Origin: Aspidapion aeneum
Taxonomy: Eukaryota > Arthropoda > Insecta > Coleoptera > Brentidae
Length of the DNA: 64,000 bases
Reading direction: 5' to 3'
Assembly (NCBI GenBank): GCA_963576565.1
Contig: OY755039.1
Coordinates: forward strand, 80,475,955-80,539,954
Shown: positions 12,411 through 23,326 of the stretch, piece by piece
Layout: every line of letters begins with the position of its first letter
Position numbering within the stretch: the first letter of the stretch is position 1
Translations under genes and position numbers: made by a program
The notes under the pieces: model-generated
What the model was told of the DNA's origin: nothing
Database searches by the model: none
Seen by the model: the letters and a program-made list of their open reading frames with translations, nothing else

Positions 12411-15335
12411 ATTTTTCCCATTTTGACTGGGTTATATTAAAATGCCCCTAATGCGCTTTGACATGTTGATAGGCAACGGTAAAATACTACTTTTAATTCA
12501 TTTTTTGTAGAAAAGTTTTTTTCGGAACAGTTTCAAAATTAAGAAAAACTCATTTTTTATTGGTTTTTTCCCATTTTGAGTGGGTTATATTAAAATGCCC
12601 CTAATGCGCTTTGACATGTTGATAGGCAACGGTAAAATACTACTTTTAATTCATTTTTTGTAGAAAAGTTTTTTTCGGAACGGTTTCAAAATTAAGAAAA
12701 ACTCATTTTTTATTGGTTTTTTCCCATTTTGACTGGGTTATATTAAAATGCCCCTAATGCGCTTTGACATGTTGATAGGCAACGGTAAAATACTACTTTC
12801 AATTAATTTTTTGTAGAAAAGTTTTTTTCGGAACGGTTTCAAAATTAAGAAAAACTCATTTTTTTATTGGTTTTTTCCCATTTTGACTGGGTTATATTAA
12901 AATGCCCCTAATGCGCTTTGTAATGTTGATAGGTAACGGTTAAGTACTACTTTTAACGTATTTTTTGAAGAAAAGTTTTTTTCGGAACAGTTTCAAAATT
13001 AAGAAAAACTCATTTTTTATTGGTTTTTTCCCATTTTGACTGGGTTATATTAAAATGCCCCTAATGCGCTTTGACATGTTGATAGGCAACGGTAAAATAC
13101 TACTTTTAATTTATTTTTTAAAGAAAAGTTTTTTCGGAACAGTTTCAAAATTAAGAAAAACTAATTTTTTATCGGTTTTTCCCCATTTTGACTGGGTTAT
13201 ATTAAAATGCCCCTGATGCGCTTTGACATGTTGATAGGCAACGGTAAAATACTACTTTTAATTTATTTTTTGAAGAAAAATTTTTTTCGGAACAGTTTCA
13301 AAATTAAGAAAAACTCATTTTTTATTGGTTTTTTCCCATTTTGACTGGGTTATATTAAAATGCCCCTAATGCGCTTTGACATGTTGATAGGCAACGGTAA
13401 AATACTATTTTTAATTTATTTTTTAAAGAAAAGTTTTTTTCAGAACAGTTTCAAAATTAAGAAAAACTCATTTTTTATCGGTTTTTTCCCATTTTGACTG
13501 GGTTATATTAAAATGCCCCTGATGCGCTTTGACATGTTGATAGGCAACGGTAAAATACTACTTTTAGTTCATTTTTTGTAGAAAAGTTTTTTCGGAACAG
13601 TTTCAAAATTAAGAAAAACTCATTTTTTATCGGTTTTTTCCCATTTTGACTGGGTTATATTAAAATGCCTTGATGCGCTTGGACATGTTGATAGGCAACG
13701 GTAAAATACTACTTTTAATTCATTTTTTGTAGAAAAGTTTTTTCAGAACAGTTTCAAAATTAAGAAAAACTAATTTTTTATCGGTTTTTTCCCATTTTGA
13801 CTGGGTTATATTAAAATGCCCCTAATGCGCTTTGACATGTTGATAGGCAACGGTAAAATACTACTTTCAAATAATTTTTTAAAGAAAAGTTTTTTTCGGA
13901 ACAGTTTCAAAATTAAGAAAAACTCATTTTTTATTGGTTTTTTCCCATTTTGACTGGGTTATATTAAAATGCCCCTAATGCGCTTTGACATGTTGATAGG
14001 CAACGGTTAAATACTACTTTTAACGTATTTTTTGAAGAAAAGTTTTTTTCGGAACAGTTTCAAAATTACGAAACTCATTTTTTATTGGTTTTTTCCCATT
14101 TTGACTGGGTTATATTAAAATGCCCCTAATGCGCTTTGACATGTTGATAGGCAACAATAAAATACTACTTTTAATTCATTTTTTGTAGAAAAGTTTTTTT
14201 CGGAACAGTTTCAAAATTAAGTAAAACTTAGTTTTTATCGGTTTTTTCCCATTTTGACTGGGTTATATTAAAATGCCCCTGATGCGCTTTGACATGTTGA
14301 TAGGCAACGGTAAAATACTACTTTTAATTCATTTTTTGTAGCAAAGTTTTTTTCGGAACAGTTTTAAAATTGAGAAAAACTCGATTTTTATCGGTTTTTT
14401 CCCATTTTCACTGGGTTATATTAAAATGCCCCTGATGCGCTTTGACATGTTGGTAGGCAACGGTAAAATACTACTTTTAATTTATTTTTTGAAGAAAAGT
14501 TTTTTTCGGAACAGTTTCAAAATTAAGAAAAACTCATTTTTTATTGGTTTTTTTCCCATTTTGAGTGGGTTATATTAAAATGCCCCTAATGCGCTTTGAC
14601 ACGTTAATGGGCAAAAGTTTTTTCGGAACAGTTTTAAAATTAGGAAAAACTCATTTTTTATCGGTTTTTTCCCATTTTGACTGGGTTATATTAAAATGCC
14701 CCTGATGCGCTTTGACATGTTGATAGGCAACGGTAAAATACTACTTTTAATTTATTTTTTGAAGAAAAGTTTTTTTCGGAACAGTTTCAAAATTAAGAAA
14801 AACTCATTTTTTATTGGTTTTTTCCCATTTTGACTGGGTTATATTAAAATGCCCCTAATGCGCTTTGACATGTTGATAGGCAACGGTAAAATACTACTTT
14901 TAATTCATTTTTTGTAGAAAAGTTTTTTTCGGAACAGTTTTAAAATTAAGAAAAACTCATTTTTATCGGTTTTTTCCATTTTGACTGGGTTATATTAAAA
15001 TGCCCTTGATGCGCTTTAACATGTTAACACAGCGAACGGCAAAATACTACTTTTGTTCCATTTTTTGTAAAAACAAAATTTTCGGAACAGTTTTAAAATT
15101 AAGAAAAACTAATTTTTTATCGGTTTTTTTCCATTTTAACTGGGTTATATTAAAATGCCCCCTATGCGCTTTGACATGTTGACAGGCAACGGCCAAATAC
15201 TATTTTCTATTAATTTTTAGTTGGAAAGTTTTCTCAGAACAGTTTCAAAATTAACAATAACTCATTTTTAGTCGGATTTTTTCTACTTGAACTGGCTTAT
15301 AATAAAGTACTCTTGATGAGCTTTAACATGTATAC
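12411..15335 (-). repeat. satellite array, ~152-bp unit, about 19 copies (right arm, inverted)
   Basis: The same unit as 4545-10800 appears in reverse orientation, marked by TTTTGACTGGGTTATATT, ATGCGCTTTGACATGTTG and CGGAACAGTTTCAAAATTAA. One unit near 14600-14620 is internally deleted. Copies at the outer end (15000-15335) are diverged, mirroring the left arm. The arm is less than half as long as the left one, so copy number has changed independently. Confidence 0.95.
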
Positions 15336-15899
15336 AGATACCGGTAGCATTTTAAGATCCTTTACAGCCCCATCATCAAACCAACAATGATCAGCTGACA
15401 GCTCACGAGGCGTTAAAGACCGAGATGAATTCCATCATATGAACATGCGCCAAAAATTAATGTCAAAATACGTTTTTATTAAAAAAATTAATAATACATA
15501 TTGAAATTTGAGAAATAAATCTTCGGCGAGCTTCCTAATTAAACTATTTTCCCTTAAATTAGCTCTACTGTCCTCCTTAAGGCTAAATAAAAATATTGAT
15601 TTTTATCAGTTTTTTTTTTAAATATTTTTTTTTGAACATATTGTAAAATTGTCAAGATTAAGATTTGGCCTATTTTAAATGGATTATATTAAAGTGTCCT
15701 TTAACATGTTGACAGGTAACAACAAGATTCGACCAGTTTAAAAAACTTCAAAGTGTAAAATTAGATTTTTTCATAAAATAATTATTTTTTGAAAACACGG
15801 TATTGAAAAATTGTCTATTTCGACTGGGTTAGTAAAGAGTCCAAACAAACACTACTCTGCTTTGTAGGTATGTTCTTACGCGCTAAACGATTTAGACGA
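15336..15899. other. diverged satellite edge and AT-rich filler
   Basis: This stretch between the recognisable right array and the right terminal repeat contains very decayed satellite phrases (15655-15720 and 15820-15850, for example CGACTGGGTTAGTAAAGAGT). The 15340-15560 part looks unique. No gene is seen. Confidence 0.5.
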
Positions 15900-16029
15900 C
15901 TTAATAGTAGGTATTGAGATCAGTGTCTTTGGCCACCGCTACGCACCTTGTATGTAAAGCGACGTAGCGCTTAGCTGCATTCGTAAAACTTTCTGGAGCT
16001 GGAACTTTTGGAGCAGACTTCACACTACT
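15900..16029 (-). repeat. right terminal inverted repeat of giant foldback
   Basis: The reverse complement matches 4034-4175. It ends GGAGCAGACTTCACACTACT directly against the second CACAAAGTT target copy. Confidence 0.8.
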
Positions 16030-16708
16030 CACAAAGTTGCTCAAATCAATCCAAAAAAGGACCGTGAGCTATTATACTGTAAAAGTACAGTTTTGAAGGC
16101 ATCGAAGAATGCATAATAGACTCACAAAGTTGCTAAAATTAATGGGTTGTATTAAAATATTGTGAAGAAGCTCATATAAAGAGTTAAAAAAGGGGCACAG
16201 TTGCCTAAATTGTTGATGATGATATTGAGGTATAAAAAGGCGCACAGGGATATAAAGGTCCCAAATAAAAAGTTAAAGGGTACTTACTGAATTGTTAAAA
16301 AGAAAGATTAACTAAGAATTTTGATTTTCGTTTTTTTAATGATTTTTTTGAAACTGATCCTTAAAGCCTGTTAATATTTATTTTGTGTTACAATTTTATT
16401 TATTTAGTCCATTTTATTGTTTCAGCAAGATACAAAAGCTAACGGGCCACATCCAAAGGAAGGTAGATCCAAAAATCTTAGAAATCCTTCCAGCTAGATA
16501 ATGGTCGCTCCTATCGAAGAAGATGTAACCAGCCAACCGGAACAATAAATAATATTTGCAAGCTACCACAAAGATGACCACCCGGACCTGGATACCTCTT
16601 CCTCGAGCGGAATAGAAGATACTAGTTACCAATGTTCAATATAACAAAATTATAAATTATTTTTTAAGTTAAGCATTGGGGGCCAATGCTTATTGGAGAG
16701 AGGGCATA
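16030..16708 (+). other. residual target repeat and 3' interior of LTR element
   Basis: The 72-75-bp target repeat continues from 16030 to about 16150. Nearer the right LTR, 16414-16650 is richer in G+C and may be the decayed 3' end of the retrotransposon coding region, but I cannot identify a domain. The sequence GGAGAGAGGGCATA at 16694-16708 abuts the LTR and is a plausible polypurine tract. Confidence 0.45.
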
Positions 16709-17228
16709 TGTCATAAAATAGTTTAAAATTTAATTAAACCACTATAAAAACGTAGCAATAATCAATATTGCTGAGTATGCACAAATTTCATCTATAAAAG
16801 CCGATGCAGGAAAATAGACCGGCATCACTCTTACAAGTGATCAACCCAGTACACCACTGAAATATGTGGTCCCTACTAACCCAGGACACCACTGAAATAT
16901 GTGGTCCCTACTAAACATAACCAAGTAAAACCCCACTATGGTGGTTAGGCTTTATGGCCCATAAGGCCGACTCTTTCCGGCCTATAAGGTCTATTCCTTA
17001 TGGCCCCTAGGTCAACTCTCCCCAACCAGCATCCCCCCTTATTACATTATTTAATTTGGCATTCTATTCTTGTTAACCTATTTTATGTATATACAATACA
17101 CGTATAAATGTGGATTCTTTATACTTAATTTTCATATTCCCCTTAATCCCTCAGTCACAGGGCACTAAATAACAAACCTTGTGACATATATGGTAGAGAA
17201 ACCACTTGTCACAAATATAGTCGTGACA
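16709..17228 (+). repeat. right LTR (520 bp)
   Basis: It runs TGTCATAAAATAG to GTCGTGACA. It is nearly identical to 1625-2179 apart from one missing 35-bp repeat unit and a few substitutions. The TATAAAA box is conserved. Confidence 0.85.
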
Positions 17229-17429
17229 ATATTTTAGGGGTGTGTTACGAAAAAACTCACATTTTTCGTAAACTTTTGTTTTATTAATAAATATTTAACA
17301 ATAAAAGAAACTTCTTGCGACATCTAGCGCAGAGTCAGTGAACTTATATTAAATGCTTGATCAATGAATTTGTTTTCTTACAGTATTTATATTACAGGGT
17401 TTTTAGTACGCTTAAGTAGCGTGTAGATG

Positions 17430-18026
17430 TCTTTTTCGCGTTTATAAGTTTTGTTTATGAATAGATCTAGTATTGTTTTTTCTTTTTCTGTAAGTTGAAA
17501 ACCAGAGATAGCCATTGTTTATACATACTGTCTACAGGATAGAGTGATTATGCAATGTTACATAATCAGCTGTTATTAACTTGCTGAATTGTTGACCTTT
17601 TGTTTTATCTAAGTTTTATTTTTTTTTGTTTTTTTTACGGGAGGAATACCTAATTATTTTGAATTTTAGTGAAATAATTTAAAAAAGAATCTGTCAGTCG
17701 TTTTGTGCAAAATGAATGTGGCCTGTTTATTGATTTTTCTCTCAGAAAGCGATTTTTAATTTTAATTCCCACTAGGTGATATTATTAGTAATGGAAGTAC
17801 AATGTCCTTACATAATATTGCTGCATTACTTAGTTTTACGTTATTTTTTATATGAAGTAGGTTTATATAAGCTTTTATAAAATAAAACCTCTAAATAGGT
17901 TTAAAATATGTAGTGGCGCCCTTATTTTTTTTTGGTGATATATGTACTAAAAAATTGTGTATGTACAAAAGGATTGACAGTATTAAAAAAAAATTAAATA
18001 AATTTAATTTTTTTATATGCGGCTAA
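17430..18026. repeat. dispersed direct repeat, copy 2 (partner 1003-1575)
   Basis: Same orientation as copy 1, with small indels such as an extra GTGATATTATTAG-like segment near 17775. It is not followed by the TA microsatellite. Instead it runs into the tRNA-like element at 18039. Confidence 0.7.
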
Positions 18027-18038
18027 AGGGGGTGTATG

Positions 18039-18200
18039 GCTTCGGTAGTTCAATGTTTAGAATGTTTGCGTACAGAGCAAGAGATCCCGGGTTTGAGTCC
18101 CGGCCGAAGACAGAAAGACTTTTTTTTTTCTTTCTTTAATTTCATTTGTTGTTTATAGTTTTAGGTCCTTGCATTATTTGCAATTTGGTATTTCAGTACA
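18039..18200 (+). mobile_element. tRNA-derived SINE-like element, copy 1
   Basis: Bases 18039-18110 fold as a tRNA-like cloverleaf. The acceptor is GCTTCGG with CCGAAG, the D arm is GTTC/GAAT, the anticodon stem is TTTGC/GCAAG with loop GTACAGA, and the T arm is CCCGGG..CCCGG around the B-box GGTTTGAGTCC. The anticodon would be ACA, but a working tRNA is unlikely because position 1 does not pair. A tail with CTTTCTTTAATTTCA, TTGTTGTTTATAG and TTTTAGGTCCTTGCATT is shared, partly inverted, with the copy near 59366. This suggests a SINE rather than a gene. Confidence 0.65.
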
Positions 18201-20160
18201 AAAATATTAGTAGACAATTTTTAAAGTAAGGGATACCTAGAGATACGTATAATGTGTCATGAGTTTATTCTCATTAAAAATCCATCTGTTTTCCAATTCG
18301 ACAGAAAAGGTAATTTTTCACTTTCACGCTTGTTAGAGATAGAGGCTCTAACTTGGGATTAGAGACAGAGAATAGAGCTGGTCCCTCTATAATACGTGTA
18401 ATGACACCCTCGCACAATTGAATCTAACACGTGCGATTATGGCATCCCTTATTTTTCGAGGGGTGTGCTGAATCGTTTATAAAAAACAAGTCAAAAATAT
18501 GATTATATCACTGACTTATATCCATGGATTTAGTGCAAAGCGCCACAAAAATATTTCACTTCAGGTTCCCCTTTTCAAATTTTGCACGATGCTTGCATGT
18601 CCATATACTAGGGGGGCAGGGGTCAGTCGTCGCGCTCTTCAGCGTCACAAGGGGGTCGGTGGGTGTCCCTAGTCGCGTCCTTTACTTCCACCGAAATCAT
18701 ACGTAAAAAAGTAAAAGTACCAAAATACTTAAATGCCATTTTTTTAACAATACATTACAAATAAATATGGACTTGTGATACATCGTTAAAATCATAAAAA
18801 AAGTTATTTTAAAAAATGAAATAAAAAATACAGGTCCGTATCTAAAAACAGTAACTTAATGGTAATATCTCGAAAACTAGACGTGGTAAATTTTCTTAAA
18901 AAATACCATATTGAAGAACGTCAGAAATGCAAAAAAAGTTCGTTTACGATTTTTTTGTAAAAACTATATTTTTTGAGATATTTAATAAAATAGATTTGAG
19001 CAATTTTTCGAAAAACCCCCGTAGCTCAAGATATAATAGTTATTTTTAAAATGTGAAACCAGATTTTTAATGTCCCACCAAAACTGCTAATTTTATCTAA
19101 TTTGAACAACCTTGTAGTTCTTATAGTTAACGAGATAACAAATGAACCCATGACAATTAGGACAACCTGAAGTGTGTTACAGTGGGGAGGGACGGAGTCA
19201 ACATTTAGGAATTTTTGCCTTACACAAAAAAAACGTAGGGATACTCTTGATCAGAGAATTTTTGTTTCATTTTGGTTTTAATCTAACTAAAATTATTTTT
19301 TCTTAAATCATAGCTTCCCTACCCTCTTGTTGGGGGATCAAAATTGTGCAAAAAAAAAATGCCCCAACAAAAAAAAATCTACAAAAAAAATGCTTTTTTA
19401 ATATGTAGGTTTTCAAATAACTTTGAAATTTTTTCAAAAATCAAACATTTAAAGGAAAGGCACCACAAAATAAAATTTTTGCAAACGGAAAATTGAAAAA
19501 AATTGCAAAACAGGTAACATTTTATAAAAATTAAGTACTTTTTCGAAAAAAATCTCGCTGTGGGAAAAATATTTAAGGTATTTAATTATAACGAAAAATA
19601 TAGTGACGCAGGCGAAAATTTTAGATAAATTAAATAGGTTTTTTTTTAAATGACGCAATATAAGAATTGTTTTGTAAAAACAAAAAATAAGAAACAAAAC
19701 TTTAAAAAAAAACGAGCGTATAAAATTTCGGGATAAAATGGGACCAAAATTAAATCATTTTGGTTAGTTTCAACCTTAGATTCTTACTCTGAGGTTTCAA
19801 CGGTGTGACGTCCGGCATTTTGTGGTTATTTCATCTAAATTCTTCTCCGATACCAGCTTATCAAATATACTATTCACAATACTACTACAATATTGCAAAG
19901 CGATAAATACTTAAATTTTCAGTTATTAAAATATTAGAAGAATAATCTTAACACAATCGTTGTTTTTTAATCAAAAATAAAGAAGTATTCCATTGACGCG
20001 AATTACTTCTGTGTATAAAACCACACCGTGTGGCCTAGTTTATTAAAATCGAGCGATTAATACGTCTGGTTATTACGGTAGGCATCCAGTCATTCAACAC
20101 GCATGGCTTGAAACAGTCGCTTAATTTTTGTCGGGCGCATTATTTTCTTTGCTTGGTGGT
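18201..20160. other. non-coding AT-rich stretch
   Basis: No gene is supported. Around 18840-19150 the sequence has phrases such as GGTAATATCTCGAAAACTAG and CCCGTAGCTCAAGATATAAT that look like old non-coding repeat. Short frames at 18524 and 19449 (minus) have low-complexity composition. Confidence 0.5.
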
Positions 20161-20297
20161 GTAGTTTTTAATAGGTAAGTGCATAGTCCTAAAAATGTTA
20201 CCGACTACATATGCAGAACCGACGGCTTTGCCTACGTAGTCCTTTTAAGAAAAATTCAGTCAAATAACATATTTCAGTGATTCATCATTTCGCAGTT

Positions 20298-21065
20298 AAA
20301 AATGAATGAACTATAGGCTGCCACCAGTGACGTCTCTTAATGTAAAAATGGACGCCCATATTCCCATCCCATATTCCTGCTTGGAAGGCACTCTCCCATT
20401 AGAAGAAGGCGATTTCCGCTACATATTATGCGATATCAAGGACTGGCTCAAACCCGATCTCAGACCAGTGGCGGTTCCTAAATAAGTGCTCATGTGCACG
20501 TGCGCCCCTAAATTTTATGTAAAAAATTTGATCTTTTTTTAATAAGTAATTTTATCATAAAGTCTCAATAAACGCCAAAAGGAATTCACCAAGGACTCTA
20601 GAAATTAATACCCGGTATGTATGTGTTTGTATTCGTGTTCGAACGAGGAGACGCGCCGCGCTTAACTTGACACAAATTCTGTGCACAGTAGATGCTATGT
20701 CGCATTCTGATTACAAAATATATAACGAGAGGACGACATATGTATTCATACAATTTTACAGTGCACAGAATCTGGCCCTTACCTCGGTTCGTGCTCTGGC
20801 GAATCAATTGCGGCGATCGATGCCGCCCGAATCCGCGTGATGGCACCCGCGTAAACTAATTAAGAAAACTTGGCGTCATCGGTCGGGCCGTATTGTTTTG
20901 ATTTCGATGGTTTCGTAGTTACTTGATTGCCCAAAAACTTGAGCGTGGAACTTTAAAAAAAAATTGAATGTGCATCCCCAAAGTTTTACACCACGCGCCG
21001 CCACTGTCTCAGACTAGCTAAGAGTGCGTCTTTTAATTTGTATTCAAATGGTAGCAGGCTCTACT
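20298..21065 (+). pseudogene. possible decayed kinase-like first coding exon, split by a hAT element
   Basis: A splice-acceptor-like TTTCGCAG precedes 20298, and a donor-like AG|GTAAGT lies upstream at 20171-20178. From the ATG at 20349 a frame reads MDAHIPIPYSCLEGTLPLEE onward for 39 codons to the hAT insertion at 20466. If the element and one target copy are ignored, it continues about 16 codons to a stop with an F-x-L-Y-S-N-G-S-R-L pattern. That pattern faintly recalls the F-x-L-F-T-D-G-x-T-N-K-L motif of ethanolamine kinases, but identity is uncertain. Codon-like composition contrasts with the surroundings. It could equally be a chance frame. Confidence 0.25.
20466..21006. mobile_element. 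non-autonomous hAT element, 541 bp, perfect 8-bp target duplication
   Basis: It begins CAGTGGCGG and ends CCGCCACTG. The flanking 8-mers TCTCAGAC (20458-20465 and 21007-21014) are identical. No transposase frame is present. The ends are classic hAT termini. Confidence 0.9.
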
Positions 21066-21170
21066 GAACCTCCATGCACCTAGACCCTTATATGGGTCCA
21101 TTGCGCCAACGTACCTACTTAGTTTGACTAAGGTGGCATATTTTTTTTTGCCACCTAGTACAGAGAAAAA

Positions 21171-21488
21171 CTCTGCACATACAACAAAAACATGATTTAT
21201 GCTTAACACTTTGGCTCAAATATATACCACTAATGACCTAAATTGCCAACATCCTTCTTATAGTAGAGAGCATATACGTAATATTCCAATACTCTCTGTT
21301 ACCTATTTACACAATGGTTGGCGTTTGATCTCTGCACATACAACAAAAACATGATTTATGCTTAACACTTTGGCTCAAATATATACCACTAATGACCTAA
21401 ATTGCCAACATCCTTCTTATAGTAGAGAGCATATACGTAATATTCCAATACTCTCTGTTACCTATTTACACAATGGTTGGCGTTTGAT
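21171..21488. repeat. tandem duplication, 159-bp unit x2
   Basis: Two essentially identical copies (21171-21329 and 21330-21488) begin CTCTGCACATACAAC and end CACAATGGTTGGCGTTTGAT. Near identity implies a very recent duplication. A 62-codon frame in the second copy is unrecognised. Confidence 0.95.
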
Positions 21489-21674
21489 GCAAACATTCAG
21501 AAATAAAGATACGAAAAATGCACAGATACCAAATTTACATAGATAGAGTTTTTGTCAACTGTACGCCGATGATTTGACGTAACGAATACAAGAATAAAAT
21601 AATATTTATGCGTAAAAGTATAACCAATCAAGACATTTTATCTTAAGGACCGCAAAAAGGATAGACTTATACCC

Positions 21675-22395
21675 ATTGATATTGCTATTTCAAATATGTT
21701 TGCATTCTGCATCGTAAGGTAGCGTAGGTATTGCAATAATACGTACTATATGGAAATAATATGCATATATCTTTGAAAGCAACCAATCAGGTCTTTTTTG
21801 CTTAAAGACCCCAGTTACCGTGGGTATTGGAAAATTATGTATATGGTAGAGAGTGTAACCCTTTATGGCATCTTAGCAGATACACGGTTCCTAGAGCTAC
21901 ATCGATCTTGCTGTCTCATAGAAGCATTGACAGGTCTGTGGAAGCCATAGACTGAGTCCTTGATGGCCAGTTTATCCGCAGCTTCATTGACCTTTATGTC
22001 CAGAACATTTTATCCCTAAAAACAAAAAAAAAACAATTGATATTGCTATTTCAAACATGTTTGCTTTCTGCATCGTAAGGTACCGTAGGTATTGCAATAA
22101 TACGTAATATATGGAAATAATATGCATATATCTTTGAAAGCAATCAATCAGGTCTTTTTTGCTTAAAGACCCCAGTTACCGTGGGTATTGGAAAATTATG
22201 TATATGGTAGAGAGTGTAACCCTTTATGGCATCTTGGCAGATACACGGTTCCTAGAGCTACATCGATCTTGCTGTCTCATAGAAGCATTGACAGATGTGT
22301 GGAAGCCATAGACTGAGTCCTTGCCGGCCAGTTTATCCGCAGCTTCATTGACCTTTATGTCCAGAACATTTTATCCCTAAAAACAAAAAAAAACA
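21675..22395. repeat. tandem duplication, 361-bp unit x2, with LINE RNase H remnant on minus strand
   Basis: The two copies (21675-22035 and 22036-22395) differ at only a few bases. Read on the minus strand, each contains a short frame with VNEAADKLA. This matches the (G)NE-ADxLA ending of LINE-encoded RNase H domains. It is otherwise disrupted and no longer functional. The assignment to a LINE is by motif only. Confidence 0.75.
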
Positions 22396-23326
22396 TTTTC
22401 TATATAAGGTGGGTGTACATATTATCGACAGTGTACATATTATCGACAATTTTTCGGTTTGTTTTAAATAATAAGGTACCTACCTTGCACCTGAATAAAG
22501 TCTATTTTATAAAAAAAAAGTCATTATTTCTCTCTCTCTTTCTCTGTCGGTTTTATGTACAGCTTATGTTACCCATGAACAAAATGTCGACATTACCGTC
22601 GATAATAAGGTTCTTACACAGAAATTTTTAAACCTATTTTTTTATTTATATAAGTCGGGTGTTTTTTTTTAATTTTGTTTAAAAAAAAGAAAAGCTTTTT
22701 TGATGTATTGATATAATGTCGACGGTTATGTTATATTAAAAAAAATTTGTATGTCGATAAAAGGTTCATTCGTATGTCGATAGAATGTGCAAATTTGTGT
22801 TGGTATTACGTATTTACTTTTTTAAGCTTTTCATTTTTAATAAAAAAATATTAAAAATATATTTTATTATAGCAAAATCATTTCTGAGGTCTTTAGTTGT
22901 AACAGACAACGTGTTTATTTTTATAGCATTTACAGTATGTTAAATTAAACTAAAGTGTCGATATAACCCTCTTTTGTGTCGATATTAAGGAACTCTTCAT
23001 TTTTAGAAAAATTAAAGAACCACCAATTAAAAATAACAGAGGATTATATACAGTCGATGAAGTTTCTATTTTTGTGTAAATCCTCTATCCTACTTACAGA
23101 AATGACTTTTGTTTTGATAAGAATAAGGTACAAAATAAATATCAAATGTTTATTAAAATTGTTTGTATAAAGTAGGTATTTCCCGATTTTTTTTATTTTC
23201 TTTAAAAATTAATGTAAAAAGTTCAAAACTAATGTTTATTTTTGTTATTGTTAATTAGGAAAGCAGTCTGATATTATTTAGTTATAAACTTACTAAAAGT
23301 ATTTTGAAAATTAATTTTAAGTAAAT

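Larger units (their letters stand above)
4034..16029. mobile_element. giant (12 kb) foldback element with inverted satellite arms
   Basis: The element begins AGTAGTGTGAAGTCTGCTCC and ends with its reverse complement. It is flanked by an identical 9-bp direct repeat, CACAAAGTT (4025-4033 and 16030-16038), which is one copy of the sequence in the surrounding 72-75-bp repeat. Terminal inverted repeats of about 140 bp lead into opposed satellite arrays (4545-10800 forward, 12411-15335 reverse) around a 1.6-kb loop. There is no transposase, so it is non-autonomous. A 9-bp duplication with tandemly built arms resembles Drosophila Foldback and MULE-type elements; the superfamily is inferred. Confidence 0.8.
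1625..17228 (+). mobile_element. LTR retrotransposon remnant enclosing a giant foldback element
   Basis: Two direct LTRs (1625-2179 and 16709-17228) bound this 15.6-kb unit. Both start TGTCA and end TGACA, an inverted terminal pair. A purine-rich tract (GGAGAGAGGG) sits just before the right LTR, where a polypurine tract belongs. Between them only a possible gag start (2466-2873) and a short region near 16400-16640 could be original interior. No reverse transcriptase or integrase is readable. The rest is the 12-kb foldback 4034-16029. The superfamily cannot be assigned, and flanking target duplications are not evident. Confidence 0.7.

Noticed and set aside
4545..15335. Regularly spaced repeats that might suggest a CRISPR array or centromeric satellite
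   Set aside because: Units abut without unique spacers and the sequence is eukaryotic. The array is bounded by transposon-like ends, so neither a CRISPR nor a centromere claim is supported.
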